64,000 bases of DNA from NCBI RefSeq assembly GCF_023734775.1, contig NZ_AP025732.1:3168501-3232500 (forward strand), in the 5' to 3' direction. Every line of letters starts with the position of its first letter. Within the stretch, counting starts at the first letter, position 1. Below the pieces are notes generated by a model. It saw nothing but the letters and a program-made list of their open reading frames with translations, searched no databases and was not told the DNA's origin. Positions 1 through 11,316 of the stretch are shown one piece after another. This stretch comes from Nostoc cf. commune SO-36. GTDB lineage: Bacteria > Cyanobacteriota > Cyanobacteriia > Cyanobacteriales > Nostocaceae. The translations under genes and the position numbers were made by a program.

Positions 1-613
1 CCCTGCGGATGCTCGAGTTACTGGGTAAGGTTATATCGGTTGTATCGTCTCCCAATAACGCAAGTTGTTGTATTATTGCTTCCCCCTGCACTAAATACAG
101 TAATTGAAACTGTCTTCAGTGTCGAAACCACCCGTCACGAATATCTGTGTGATTTCCTTATGGGAAGAAAATCCCGAACTATTTCTCAATGATCCAGCTT
201 TGTTACCGTTAGCACCACTGGCAGCAACCACGCAACCCCAAACCTTGTTGCAACGAGTTGTGGAACAAGTTAATCAACTTGAGCCAGGAGTACGACCAGA
301 AATTTCTGCTTACACGCAAATCTTAGCGGGGTTAAAATACAAAAAGGACTTAATTCGACAATTATTTCGGGAGGGTATGATGCGCGAGTCAGTAATTTAT
401 CAAGAAATTCTTGCAGAAGGCGAACAACGAGGAGAACAACGAGAACGATCGCTCATTCTCCGACTGCTAACTCGCCGTGTAGGAGAATTACCCCAAGAGG
501 TGCGATCGCGCATTGAAACCCTCTCTCTAGAAAAATTAGAAAATCTCGGTGAAGCTTTGTTAGATTTTCAGGCGATCGCAGATTTAGAAACCTGGTTCAG
601 TACATTGCAGTAG
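1..613 (+). pseudogene. Rpn/DUF4351-family nuclease-like protein, 5' partial, frameshifted
   Basis: Member of the Rpn (recombination-promoting nuclease, PD-(D/E)XK-like) / DUF4351 family common in filamentous cyanobacteria. The gene enters from the left edge: bases 1-144 encode a stretch with RLYRLYRLPITQVVVLL and ending TTRHEY; the reading then continues one frame over from base 146 (CVISLWEENPELFL) to the stop at 611-613. One extra base near 145 explains the break. The C-terminus shows the typical short charged linker (EGEQRGEQRERS) followed by the DUF4351 helical tail (RLLTRRVGELPQEVRSRI). A related intact copy lies at 48824-49687. The catalytic N-terminus is outside the window. Whether the frameshift is real or an assembly error cannot be told here. 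Confidence 0.8.
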
Positions 614-761
614 CACCAGGTTAATCTTAAGCTCAAAAAGCTGTGTTTTAGTCTTTAATTTTCAGTTAGATAATGAGAACTATATTTCGAGCAAAATTGA
701 TAAATATGCACTCAAAGGTTGCATCATAAATATGATTTACTTTTTTTTATTTAGCAATAAA

Positions 762-1661
762 TTAAACTACTTGTTGCTGCTTTTTGCTTAGATACATCGC
801 AATTCCTTTCTCGTAATAAGCTGCTTCATTAATAAAAATAGGATAAACAGTAGACTCTCCCTCATATAAAATATCTTTTCCTTCAAAAGTCAGAAACATT
901 GGATCGCCTGGATTCAAAGGTTCATAATCCTTAAACTGAAGGTGGGGGTGAATCATAGCTTGAATCTCCCCGCGTAAGTGCAACCCCCCGTAGACATCGC
1001 TTCTAGGATAATCGATCGTCTCAATGTATTCATAGAGTGTAAGCGTGCTATTTTTTTGCGGAATATTACCTTTGTTGTACCCTTCAAAATAATCTAAAAC
1101 TGCATAAATAAGCTGTTCTGTTTGCTGAAATAATTCGGCGTTTAAGGTATTCTGAGCCACAGCGCCAACTTCTATAACAAAACCCAATTCGCATAGAGAA
1201 CGGAGAAAACCACCTTCTCTAGATTGTTGATTGACAAAAACCTTTACCATCGGATTGATAGAACTTAAATAAGCGCCTAACCGAAGTAATAAAGGATGCA
1301 TATCACAAAAAATCAGACTTAACCCCATGTTGGCAGTTGTGCTATGCAAATCAACAATTACATCTACAAAAGGCTGATTTTGCGGTTGCAGTATTTGTTG
1401 GATTGCTTTCGCCCGCTTATCTTCGTAACTTGAGAGTTGGGAATTTTGTAAACCTTGATTAGTGAAGCAACGATTTAAATCTTTGTCAATGTATCGTTTG
1501 CCTTCTTCAATAGCTTTGAGATTGCCAAGTAATGCCAGAGTTTCAAAACTTGATCTATCAATTAAATTTGGATACTGCTGAAACTTTTTGACAAGATGTA
1601 CTCCTGTTAACTCATTACCGTGGTTTCCTCCAACGATCGCAACTCGTTCAATCTGACTCAT
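762..1661 (-). CDS. Aspartoacylase (AspA/AstE family)
   Basis: Zinc carboxypeptidase-like amidohydrolase, 299 residues, predicted to split N-acetylaspartate or related N-acyl amino acids into a carboxylate and a free amino acid in the cytosol. Seen: the zinc motif GGNHGNE (His14, Glu17), DLNRCF at 61-66 (equivalent of the DLNR substrate-binding stretch), third zinc ligand His106 in VDLHSTT, and Glu164 in FVIEVGA as the likely general base. Length matches the family. The ATG is preceded by GAGGT. It stands alone and is divergent from the downstream epimerase gene; the shared 196-bp gap carries a copy of a dispersed repeat (about 1762-1797). The exact acyl substrate is not known for the cyanobacterial members. 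Confidence 0.88.
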   Translation of the reverse strand: MSQIERVAIVGGNHGNELTGVHLVKKFQQYPNLIDRSSFETLALLGNLKAIEEGKRYIDKDLNRCFTNQGLQNSQLSSYEDKRAKAIQQILQPQNQPFVDVIVDLHSTTANMGLSLIFCDMHPLLLRLGAYLSSINPMVKVFVNQQSREGGFLRSLCELGFVIEVGAVAQNTLNAELFQQTEQLIYAVLDYFEGYNKGNIPQKNSTLTLYEYIETIDYPRSDVYGGLHLRGEIQAMIHPHLQFKDYEPLNPGDPMFLTFEGKDILYEGESTVYPIFINEAAYYEKGIAMYLSKKQQQVV

Positions 1662-1802
1662 AACAACCTCATATCTAAAAAACTACCCTACAGTTATTGA
1701 GAATGGTGCAAGATACAAGATAGAAGTATACCTGCTGCTGACAAAATCTTGTATAAAACTGACGCGATGTCTACGACGGGCTACGCCTACGCTCCATGTT
1801 AG

Positions 1803-3023
<1,221 letters not shown>

Positions 3024-3094
3024 TGCCTGCGGCGGTAAACAACGCAGTCAGTTTAATCTCTGCTAGTGTACAAGTACTATTGGAAAGATGTCTC

Positions 3095-3682
3095 ATGAAT
3101 ATTGTGACACCTAAGCGATTTACGATCGCAGAATACCATCAATTGATTGAACTCGGATTTCTCACAGAGGCCAATCATATTGAATTGATTCGAGGGGAAC
3201 TGATTCAAATGACAGCAAAGGGAACGCCTCATACAGTTTGTAGTTCTATCCTATGCCGTCAATTAGATCGGCTTCTAGGTGATGAAGTAGTCATCCGTGG
3301 GCAAGATCCGATCACTCTTCCTAACCAGAGTGAACCTGAACCGGATGTTGTCATTGCACGAGGAAAAGATGAAGATTATCTCGCTCATCATCCCTATCCC
3401 GAAGATATTTTATTAGTGATTGAAATTTCGGATAAAACAATAGATTACGACCAAATAACTAAGCTGTCATTGTACGCAGAAGCCGGAATTTCTCATTACT
3501 GGATTGTGAATTTGCCGGCTCGTCAACTTGAGCGTTATAGCCAGCCGTATCAAAATGCTCAAAATAAGTTTAGCTATCTCAGCAAACAGATTTCTTTATC
3601 GAATCAGTCAGTAGCAATTCCTGGATTTGAAGATGCATTATTAAACTTAAGCCGGTTGTTCCCAAAGGATGCTAGTGGATGA
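3095..3682 (+). CDS. Uma2-family (DUF820) putative endonuclease
   Basis: 195-residue member of the Uma2/DUF820 family, a PD-(D/E)XK-fold family greatly expanded in cyanobacteria and of unproven function. Seen: FTIAEYHQLIELGFL start, IELIRGELIQM, then EPEPDVVIARG (conserved PDxxV) followed by ILLVIEISDKTIDYD (the E-x-S/K element) and LYAEAGISHYWIVN, all hallmarks. I place the start at ATG 3095 because family members begin just before the FTIAEY block; the longer reading from 3020 adds 25 residues without similarity and overlaps the epimerase stop. Other family members lie at 46367-46969 and 51279-51842. Confidence 0.85.
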   Translation: MNIVTPKRFTIAEYHQLIELGFLTEANHIELIRGELIQMTAKGTPHTVCSSILCRQLDRLLGDEVVIRGQDPITLPNQSEPEPDVVIARGKDEDYLAHHPYPEDILLVIEISDKTIDYDQITKLSLYAEAGISHYWIVNLPARQLERYSQPYQNAQNKFSYLSKQISLSNQSVAIPGFEDALLNLSRLFPKDASG

Positions 3683-3773
3683 TTTCGTTGGTGCGATCGC
3701 TTAGGTAAGAAGTGTTAAACCTAAACACAAAATGATTTAATTAAAGGTATTGCCTAAACAAAAAACTTTTAAT

Positions 3774-4256
3774 ATGAAAAAACTGTCTCTGATTTTCCCA
3801 TTAGCTATCCTAGCTTTTGGCAGTGTAGTTGTTAAGAGCCAAGAAATCTCCTCACCCAATACTTACACTCAATCTGTTACCCGTGAAGTTTTAGCGAGTG
3901 GTTATCCTACTCAAGATAAAAAGCAGATTCTTGAGCTTGTACGCTATACTATCGCACCAAAAGCAAAACTCCCTACTCATACTCATCCAGGAATGCAGAT
4001 TGAACGAGTAGAGGCGGGAAGTTTAACTTATACTGTTGTGCAAGGAGAAGCTAAAGTAACGAAAGCTAACGGCACAGAATTGATTCTTCAAAAAGGGAAA
4101 ACTATACAGCTTACAGTGGGAGATTCTTTAGTTGAATCTGCCGGAATGGTTCATTATGGAGAAAACCAAACAAACAAGCCGATTATTCTGTTGTCTGCTT
4201 CTTTATTTAATGCTAATCAACCCAAAGCTATTTTAACCAATCCTGAAAACAGATGA
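3774..4256 (+). CDS. Secreted cupin-domain protein
   Basis: 160 residues from ATG 3774. The N-terminus MKKLSLIFPLAILAFGSV is a clear signal peptide (Lys-Lys, hydrophobic core), so the protein is exported. The cupin signature is visible: PTHTHPGMQIERVEAG gives the first motif (two His and a Glu), and SAGMVHYGENQ the second His. One domain only, so a monocupin beta-barrel that probably binds a metal. No substrate can be named. A TTG-initiated longer version (3750) would put charged residues in front of the signal peptide and is less likely. Monocistronic; convergent with the ATPase gene that follows. Confidence 0.8.
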   Translation: MKKLSLIFPLAILAFGSVVVKSQEISSPNTYTQSVTREVLASGYPTQDKKQILELVRYTIAPKAKLPTHTHPGMQIERVEAGSLTYTVVQGEAKVTKANGTELILQKGKTIQLTVGDSLVESAGMVHYGENQTNKPIILLSASLFNANQPKAILTNPENR

Positions 4257-4303
4257 ATTTTTCAATCTGCTTGTTCTTCTGTATTCAGTGTCTTCATTAT
4301 TAA

Positions 4304-5632
4304 TTACAAACTAAATTCCGCTACGCCATCTTCATCCACATCTGCATCCTTACCCATAGCAGTAGGTTTAAATTTAGAGCCATGAATTAATTCACCAAAC
4401 ACAATCCCTGGATTTTGGTGAAGAATATTCAGCACACTCATAAAATCTCGCACAATTTCCCCTGGTGTCAGTAATGCTTCTGCACCCAAGCGATTAATAA
4501 TTTCTTGCACAAACTCCTTCAACTCACGATTTGTCAAAGTCTGTTCATACCCAAAATTGAGTGCATGAATCTCAGCTAAACGTTGCAGAAGCGTCAATAT
4601 TTCTCCTTCACTCAACGGATTTAGCCGAATCACTGGCCCTAAATGTTCCTGAACATTGGCTTGTGCAACAAAACGACTTTCTTTTGTGCGTCTTTGCCAA
4701 GCTTGGTCTGCAAAAAGTCCGCGTTTGGGGTCTTCTAAAAATTTAGTTGTTCCACCAACAACAATGCCAAGATGTTCTGCTTTACATTGCATGGTATCGT
4801 TAAACATTGCGAGGAGTCGATTATAATTCTTTTCCCGCGTGACTGTAGTCGATATTTGATATAAATGTACGGCTTCGTCAACTAAAATTAACAGTCCTTT
4901 ATAACCAATTTCAGCGACAAATTTCGCAAACATTTTTATATAGTCATACCAACTATCATCATCAATAATCACGCGCACTCCTAAAGCTGCTTTCGCTTCA
5001 ACTTTAGTCGTAAATTCTCCCCGCAACCAGCGCATCGCCGCATTTTTTAAATTATCATCATCCATTCGGTAGCCACGCCAATAAGCGATAATCACGCTAC
5101 CAAAATCAAAACCGTGAACTAAGTCTTCAATATACTGAACTACTTCCCTAATTTTCGATTCAACTTTGTCATCAAAACCATCGTCATTCGGACGCATTTC
5201 AGTTTCTTTGACAACTTCTTGTTGAATTTTATTAATCCATCCTTCTAAAATCGAGACTAAAGCACCACCATCAGGACGAGTTTTTGTAGCTAGGTGGCTC
5301 ATTAATTCTCGATAGGTAGCTACACCTTCATGGTTGCTTCCAGCTAATCGGCGCTCAGGGGATAAATCAGCATCAGCTACTACAAAACCTTGCTCCATCG
5401 CTCGGTTACGGATTAGTTGTAATAAAAAACTTTTCCCGGAACCATAGTTACCAATTATGAAGCGAAATGCTGCAACACCTTCTGCAATATCATCGAGATT
5501 TTGTAACAGGCTTTTTAGTTCTTGTTCTCGCCCTACTGCTATATATTCAACTCCTACTCTTGGTACTACGCCTGCACCAAGGGAATTGATTAAAGCAGTG
5601 GAGATTTTTTTCGAGATTTTGAGCTTTGCCAT
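4304..5632 (-). CDS. DUF2791-type P-loop ATPase (BrxD / TerB-associated type)
   Basis: 442-residue P-loop ATPase. Walker A is GNYGSGKS at 61-68, preceded by the VGREQEL N-terminal element of AAA-like ATPases; Walker B is LLILVDEA near 247-254. The layout resembles the DUF2791 family, known both as BrxD in BREX variants and in TerB-centred DNA-processing operons described by Anantharaman, Iyer and Aravind. Here no PglZ, BrxC or helicase gene is next to it; instead it is the last gene of a minus-strand unit with a TerB-C-like membrane protein (85-bp gap) and a DUF815 ATPase. Inferred role: nucleotide-driven partner in a DNA-linked or defence complex. Family assignment fairly sure, function unknown. 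Confidence 0.75.
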   Translation of the reverse strand: MAKLKISKKISTALINSLGAGVVPRVGVEYIAVGREQELKSLLQNLDDIAEGVAAFRFIIGNYGSGKSFLLQLIRNRAMEQGFVVADADLSPERRLAGSNHEGVATYRELMSHLATKTRPDGGALVSILEGWINKIQQEVVKETEMRPNDDGFDDKVESKIREVVQYIEDLVHGFDFGSVIIAYWRGYRMDDDNLKNAAMRWLRGEFTTKVEAKAALGVRVIIDDDSWYDYIKMFAKFVAEIGYKGLLILVDEAVHLYQISTTVTREKNYNRLLAMFNDTMQCKAEHLGIVVGGTTKFLEDPKRGLFADQAWQRRTKESRFVAQANVQEHLGPVIRLNPLSEGEILTLLQRLAEIHALNFGYEQTLTNRELKEFVQEIINRLGAEALLTPGEIVRDFMSVLNILHQNPGIVFGELIHGSKFKPTAMGKDADVDEDGVAEFSL

Positions 5633-5717
5633 GTATTACACTTCACTTTGAAATTCTAAACGCAGTAAGTAAGGTAAATATTCACCTTACTAATAATCTG
5701 ACTACGGTAATAATAAT

Positions 5718-7112
5718 TTAATTTGATGAAGTATGTCTAGCCATAATGTCTTCATAAATTGCAATTATTTTTTTTACATAGGTTATGTACTCAGGGTAAA
5801 CTTCTGGAGTTTCCGAATCAGAATTAATTATTAATTCACCAATAATATCATTTGCCCGTTCATTTATAGAATCGATTAATAGATTCGGCATCGTAATGTT
5901 TGCTTCAGCAATTTTTTTAATAGCACCTTTGGGATTATCTTGTTCAACTATCGCTTTTAATACTTGTAATTCATGTCCTGGAAGATTTTCGAGAAAATTA
6001 GCCCATTCTTCGGGTAGATTTTCCGATGTTTGAGAATCAGAAATGTCTACGGTTATTGAAGTTTCAAGTATTTCTGAAAATGGAAACAATTCAATATCAT
6101 CTTCTTGTAAATTATTAGACAAAGGCTCTGAATTGAATGTTTCTACTTGTTGTAGTAGTTCCCATACTTGATTTTGCAAGGAGTCTCGTTCTTCTTGCAA
6201 TAACGAAACTTGCCCTTGTAACTGCTGTAATTCGGCTTTTTGTTCTGCTAGTTGGGTTTGTGAAGAATTAAGGATAGCTTGGATATTTTCTCTTTCGGTT
6301 TTTGTCGCTATCAGCAATTGATTTTTTTGGGTTGTCTCAACTTCTAGCTCTTGAATTGCAATTCGCAGTTCGTATAGTTTTTCTTCTAATTGGGGTTTGA
6401 GTCTGCCTAAAAGGGTTAAATTGCTTTCAATTTCTTGTTTCTCCTGCTGGAGTTCGGAAATTTGACTTTGCAACTGGGTTATTTCCGCACGAGATACATT
6501 ACAATTAGACTCTAAACGGCGTTTTTCTGATGTGAGAACAGAAAAAGTATTGTTCAATTCTGCTTGATTTTTTTGCAAGTTATTAATTTCAGCTTGCAGG
6601 CTATTTATTTCAGTTTCTAACTGTTTTTTTTGTCCTGCAAATGTTCTTAGTTCTCGATGTAGACTATCCCTTTGATTACGGCTTTCTGTAACTTGATTTT
6701 GCAGTTGTTGGGATTCAGCATATAATAAATTATGGTGTTCTTCGATTTGATTTATTTCTCTAACAACACGAGCCTTTAATCCCTCCATATCTTTAATTCG
6801 CTTGCGGATAGAAGTTAAAACAAACATTTCATAATTTCTGCGTCGCTTATCTACGAATAGCGCTGCTGTATACATAGTAGCGGCAGTGATTACACCTGTG
6901 AGAAAGGCTTTATTAAAATCCCAGCTTGGGACAAGGCTAAGACCAAAGCTCACACTAAAGGCAACTATCATTAGTATAAGTCGATTGCTGATCATTACTG
7001 ATTGCATATTGCTATTTTTTAGCGAATTTAAATTATCAGAATAAGTATTTCTCATCCTAATTTGTAAGGGCGCTCGTTTGCTCTTTGTGTCTCCCATTGA
7101 GAGAGGATTCAC
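5718..7112 (-). CDS. Membrane-anchored coiled-coil protein with TerB-C-like C-terminus
   Basis: 464 residues in three parts: two transmembrane segments near residues 40-60 and 68-88 (LILMIVAFSVSFGLSLV; AFLTGVITAATMYTAALFV), a long heptad-rich coiled coil at about 100-330 (many Q/E/L: QLQSQISELQQEKQEIESNL), an acidic linker, and a C-terminal helical domain of about 90 residues (ELQVLKAIVEQ, INERANDIIGELII, VYPEYITYVKKI). The last part resembles TerB-C (hydrophobic helix, then INE-A-x-D-x-x-G-E-L-I and a proline-led segment), which in other genomes accompanies DUF2791 ATPases. Starts: GTG 7112 or ATG 7097, no strong ribosome site for either. Inferred membrane scaffold of the flanking ATPases. 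Similarity is by eye. Confidence 0.6.
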   Translation of the reverse strand: MNPLSMGDTKSKRAPLQIRMRNTYSDNLNSLKNSNMQSVMISNRLILMIVAFSVSFGLSLVPSWDFNKAFLTGVITAATMYTAALFVDKRRRNYEMFVLTSIRKRIKDMEGLKARVVREINQIEEHHNLLYAESQQLQNQVTESRNQRDSLHRELRTFAGQKKQLETEINSLQAEINNLQKNQAELNNTFSVLTSEKRRLESNCNVSRAEITQLQSQISELQQEKQEIESNLTLLGRLKPQLEEKLYELRIAIQELEVETTQKNQLLIATKTERENIQAILNSSQTQLAEQKAELQQLQGQVSLLQEERDSLQNQVWELLQQVETFNSEPLSNNLQEDDIELFPFSEILETSITVDISDSQTSENLPEEWANFLENLPGHELQVLKAIVEQDNPKGAIKKIAEANITMPNLLIDSINERANDIIGELIINSDSETPEVYPEYITYVKKIIAIYEDIMARHTSSN

Positions 7113-7156
7113 TAAAATAATTCGTAATTAAAACACACATAGTAAAATAGTTAATG

Positions 7157-8508
7157 CTAGGTATTGGATGTATTGCTATTTGCATGAAAAAGTTTTAAAT
7201 CTGCTTTTAAAAAATCAATAAACTGCCGTGCTGTACGTCCAGACCGACCGTTGTGGCGAGTTGCCCATTGTAATGCTTGAAATTCCAAATCTTCTTGGGT
7301 AATATTAATTTCAGCTTGTGCGGCTAGATGCTGTACAATTTTTAAATAAGTTTTCTGATTGGCTGGTTCAAAGGTCAAGGTTAAACCAAAGCGATCGCTA
7401 AACGAAAGCTTCTCCTGCATCGTATCCCAGGCATGGATTTCTTCGTTATCCTTGGGTGCAGGTCTATCCACAAAAAACTCCCGAATCAGGTGGCGGCGAT
7501 TAGAAGTTGCGTACACAACTACATTTTGCGGCCGTGCGGTTAAATTACCTTCTAAAACCACCTTGAGGGCTTTAAAAGCGTCATCATCTTCTTCAAAGGA
7601 AGGTCATCGACAAAGATAATAAATTTTTGTGACACACCCGTAAATGTTCTACAATTTGTGCAAGTCTTTTAAATCAGATTTGCCACTTCCAACAAGCAGA
7701 GGTTGCGATTACTATACTCATTCAACAAAGATTTCACCAAAGAAGATTTGCCTGAACCACGGCTACCGTAAAGTAATACGTGCAGTGCCATCTCTCCTGA
7801 TAATAAAAACTCTGTATTTTTTTAGCAAAGCATCTCTTTGAGACTCGTAACCGACAAGCGCATTCAGCTTTATGGGGTCAGAATACCGAATACCGATAAA
7901 ACCTGGCCAGCTTGCCAGCGTAAAGCGCGATATTCTGCAAATAAACCAGAGCCGTATTGCCGATAATAAGTTGCTAACTCTTCTACAACATCACCCCAAT
8001 TGTCTAACTCTTGTAGATATGTAGCGAACTTTGTCTCTACTCCTACCAATTCTTGCTCTTTATACCACACCACTGGCGAAATCGGCATCTGAGCAACGCT
8101 TTGTACCCACTCGCTTAAAGAAGCGCTACTACATTCATAGAGATTTTGTAGTATTTGTAAATCATGCTGAACTGCTGCTATTAAAGCCGGAGACAAATCT
8201 TCAAATTTTCGCTGTTGGGCTAGCCTTGTAAAGGGATTCTCACAGAAGAGAAGTTGAGTAATTAAATAGTCTTCCCAGTTCTGGTTTTTAGCAGCCAAAG
8301 CGTAGAAGTAATTGCCATAGGCTTGGAGACAACCCCGTGCATCGGCTTCAGTGTAACGTATAGCTTGTAACAGTTCTAGAAATGCTATCCCCACTTCGCC
8401 TTGAAGAACTGACTGGTACAGTAAAAGTGAGGCTGCTTGGCGCTGGAGATGTTGAACCTTTGTATATGAGGAAGTACTTGCCATTGGCATCGCTTGATTA
8501 TCCATCAA
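7157..8508 (-). pseudogene. DUF815 AAA+ ATPase, multiply frameshifted
   Basis: One cyanobacterial DUF815 protein of about 440 residues, now in pieces. The N-terminal helical part reads cleanly from ATG 8508 to a stop at 7870 (ends SVFGILTP). Across 7870-7561 the conserved ATPase core appears in shifting frames: LVGYESQRDALL, LHVLLYGSRGSGKSSLVKSL (Walker A), SDLKDLHK, FVDDL (Walker B), EEDDDAFKALK. From 7561 to 7157 it is continuous again (VVYATSNRRHLIREFF sensor region, C-terminal lid). At least six single-base gaps or insertions are needed, near 7872, 7816, 7681, 7650, 7625 and 7600, mostly in homopolymers. Either a decayed gene or a badly resolved stretch. First gene of the ATPase/TerB-C operon (44-bp gap). 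Confidence 0.82.
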
Positions 8509-8592
8509 TCAACTGTGTGGTATAGCTAAATAGCTATGGTAAATTGTCTGCTGACCCTGGCAGTAAAGTCAAAGTCTACATAGGTTTTAACA

Positions 8593-8913
8593 ATGAATTT
8601 AGGTATAATTGCTGCTTTTGCCTACGGTATATTAGCGATTGTTGGTGGCATTATTGGTTACGTTCAGGCTACAAGTATAGTTTCACTGCTAAGTGGTAGT
8701 ATTAGCGGTTTATTACTACTACTTGCCGCTTTCTTTCAACTCCAAGGGCAAACCTGGGGTTCAACTTTAGCAGTGTTAGTTACTGCTGCTTTAGTAGTAT
8801 TCTTTGCATTTAGACTAGCAAAGACACGTAAGTTTATGCCAGCAGGATTAATGACGATTTTAGGTGTGCTGGCATTAGCGGTGATGGTGAATCAAATGAT
8901 GGCTTTTAGGTAA
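8593..8913 (+). CDS. TMEM14-family small membrane protein
   Basis: 106-residue, very hydrophobic protein with four predicted membrane segments (IIAAFAYGILAIVGGIIGY; SLLSGSISGLLLLLAAFF; STLAVLVTAALVVFFAFRL; GLMTILGVLALAVMV). The glycine-rich YGILAIVGGIIGY and the RLAKTRKFMPAGLM loop are typical of TMEM14/UPF0136 proteins, which in chloroplasts (FAX type) are linked to fatty-acid export. The function of the cyanobacterial versions is not settled. Single gene, divergent from the DUF815 gene. Confidence 0.85.
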   Translation: MNLGIIAAFAYGILAIVGGIIGYVQATSIVSLLSGSISGLLLLLAAFFQLQGQTWGSTLAVLVTAALVVFFAFRLAKTRKFMPAGLMTILGVLALAVMVNQMMAFR

Positions 8914-9518
8914 TATCAATCTTTTAGCAATAATCACCCTCCTTTTTTTGATATGCCATGACTTTCTCTGTCTTGAAATGTACTAGTACATTTATATTAC
9001 TATGACTTGTTACCCTTGCCTAAGAATTTCCAGCGTTCTCGATGAGTTATGGTGATTTTTGTGTAAATCAGGTACATGAGTAGAGACAGACAACTCTTAT
9101 ACTAGGATGACTGAAAGTCGCGGCTGCACAAACAGATGGGCACGGCTTATACTATTTCACTTTAATAATGATACAAATATGCTAATAAGGGCATGGCAAT
9201 GCCATGCCCCTACGAGAAATTTAAAACCTCGTTTCCTAGCCTCTGGGCTGGAAATGCTGCTCTTGGGGCTGCTGCCGGTAGCAAGAGAGGTGGCAGCCCT
9301 TACTACCAATTCACCTATTTCCGCAAGGAGGCTCACACTGAAACGGAGTACCGTTTCAGTGTTGAGAGGAATTGCGGGGGAAAAGCGAAACATCCCTTGA
9401 CCAATACTGAGCGTCAGCGAAGTTAGGGAGAGGGATAGTTGAGCTTTTCCCAAACAAATGTTTGGTACAACACGACTATTTTGAATGTATTATATTCACA
9501 TGTGATTAGGTCGAAGTC
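8914..9518. other. Intergenic, palindrome-rich, left flank of the tnpB element
   Basis: No credible gene. It holds three perfect hairpin palindromes: 9189-9209 (arms GGGCATGGC), 9335-9362 (12-bp arms around ACTGAAACGG, loop AGTA) and 9450-9465 (arms CCAAACA). The last, about 54 bp before the tnpB start, could be part of the left end of the IS200/IS605-type element. Short ORFs on both strands here merely cross these repeats. Confidence 0.6.
9335..9362. repeat. Perfect inverted repeat (12-bp arms, 4-base loop)
   Basis: Arms read ACACTGAAACGG and its complement around the loop AGTA. No T-run follows, so more like a dispersed palindromic element than a terminator. Confidence 0.6.
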
Positions 9519-10102
9519 ATGGAACAAGTATTGACGCTAGTTTGCAAACTCAACCCCTCTCAAAGACAGGCAGAAGAAATCGAACTGGTACTAAAAGCTT
9601 TTGCTGATGCGTGTAACTACGCCAACGAAAAAGTTAAGTCTCAAATAACCAGTAAGATGACTATTCAAAATCTGGTTTATAACGAGATTCGCGCTTTTTT
9701 TGGGTTAAGCGCAAATTTAGCTGTTCGTGCTTGTGCCAGAGTTGGAGCTAATCGCAAAACTGCCAAACAAAAAGACAAGCCAGTTAAAACATTTAAGCCA
9801 ACATCGGCTGATTATGATGCCAGAATTTTCTCATTTAGAGAGAAAGACTGGACTGTTAGCTTAACTCTGACGAATGGTAGAGAACACATCAAAATTGATG
9901 CTGGTAATTACCAAAGAGGTAAATTAAAAGGCAGAAAGCCAACATCGGCACAACTATGCAAGCATCGTGATGGTAACTACTATATCCACATCCAAATCAA
10001 GGATGAGCCACCAACACTAAGGGACTTGCAAGAAAATAAAATACCAGCCATTCTAGAAGAGAAGAAGCGGTGAACTGTCCGCGCCTAGTTTAAATATCTA
10101 GA

Positions 10103-11316
10103 ATGGGAATCCCTCAATTCATGCTCACCGACACCATCAAATCGACCTTTAAAGATGCAGCACAGAAACTGACTAGCAATCGCAAACGAGATTTCATGGC
10201 AAAAGTTACCGAAGATTACTTCGATAGTTCAGCACGCATTGCAGAAACCGTTATGGGATGGAATCGCCAGAGTGTGCAACTCGGCTTGCATGAAAGGCGG
10301 ACGGGGATAGTCTGTGTAGAGAATTATCAGGCAAGGGGACGACACAATAGTATTGAGGTATTGCCCAACTTAGAAGCAGATATTCGTTCATTGGTGGATG
10401 CTCAAGCTCAAGCCGACCCTAAATTTCAATCGACCTTTCTGTATGCCCGCATTAGTGCCAGAGCAGTAAGAGAAGCATTAGTAAGTGTTCATGGCTATAA
10501 CGAGAGCGAATTGCCATCTCGTCAAACTTGTGGAGAAATTCTCAATCGCTTAGGGTATCGCCTAAAAAAACACAAAAAACGAAACCCTTGAAAAAGATTC
10601 CGCAAACTGATGCCATTTTCGAGAATGTGTTCCGGGAGAATCAGGCATCAGATGAAAACCCCAAATCGTTGCGAGTGTCTATAGATACTAAAGCTAAGGT
10701 GAAGATTGGCAACCTTTCTAGAGGCGGTAAAGCTCGGACAATGGAGGCGAAAGCTGCTGATGACCACGATACACAGTGGTCATCAGTCTTAGTTCCCTTT
10801 GGCATTCTCAATACACATAATGACCAGCTATCGATTTACTTGGGTCAGTCGGCGGAAACCAGTGATTTTATCGTCGATTGTTTAACCGCTTGGTGGCATG
10901 AGAATCAACACAATTACCTGGAACTTGATGAGTGGGTGATTGATCTTGATGGCGGTGCCGCTACTCGCAGTAACCGCACACAATTTATCAAACGCATGGT
11001 TGAGTTGTCTTGTGCAATTAATTTAAAAATTCGACTGATTTATTATCCCCCTTACCATAGCAAGTACAATCCAATAGAGCGGTGTTGGGCTGCCTTGGAG
11101 AACTATTGGAATGGTGCGATTTTAGATTCTGTTGCCGCCGCAGCACAATGGGCCGCCAATATGACTTGGAAAGGAATTGCTCCCATTGTACATCTGGTTC
11201 AAACCACATATCACAAAGGAATCAAGGTTCTCTCGCAAGAGTTAGAACAATACCAACCCCAATGGCAGCGTTCTGAAACATTACCCAAATGGGATATTAC
11301 TATTGTCCCTGTTTAG
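10103..11316 (+). CDS. ISAzo13-family DDE transposase in two frames (-1 shift at A7)
   Basis: First reading 10103-10591 gives 162 residues with an N-terminal helix-turn-helix-like region and the CGEILNRLGYRL element; the second, in the -1 frame to 11316, carries KIPQTDAIFENV, the catalytic SIDTKAKVKIGN (Asp), VIDLDGGAA (Asp) and PPYHSKYNPIERCW (Glu). Joined they make about 400 residues, the normal ISAzo13 length. The frames overlap from 10528, and the slippery heptamer A-AAA-AAA at 10564-10570 is in the right phase for a -1 shift (GYRLKK then TQKTKPLKK). It could be programmed frameshifting or a one-base error. Confidence 0.85.
10564..10570 (+). promoter_or_regulatory. Candidate -1 ribosomal slippery site (A7)
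   Basis: Seven adenines placed as A AAA AAA with respect to the upstream frame, followed by C. A shift here joins the two transposase frames without loss of conserved sequence. Confidence 0.5.

Noticed and set aside
7359..7841. Plus-strand ORFs opposite the broken DUF815 gene
   Set aside because: Shadows of the frameshifted minus-strand gene, whose conserved Walker motifs are readable.
4304..8508. Calling the ATPase operon a BREX system
   Set aside because: No PglZ, BrxC, methyltransferase or Lon-like gene; only a DUF2791-type ATPase is shared.
9107..9453. Overlapping ORFs of 77-98 codons on both strands
   Set aside because: They run across palindromic repeats, have no ribosome sites and no family-like sequence.
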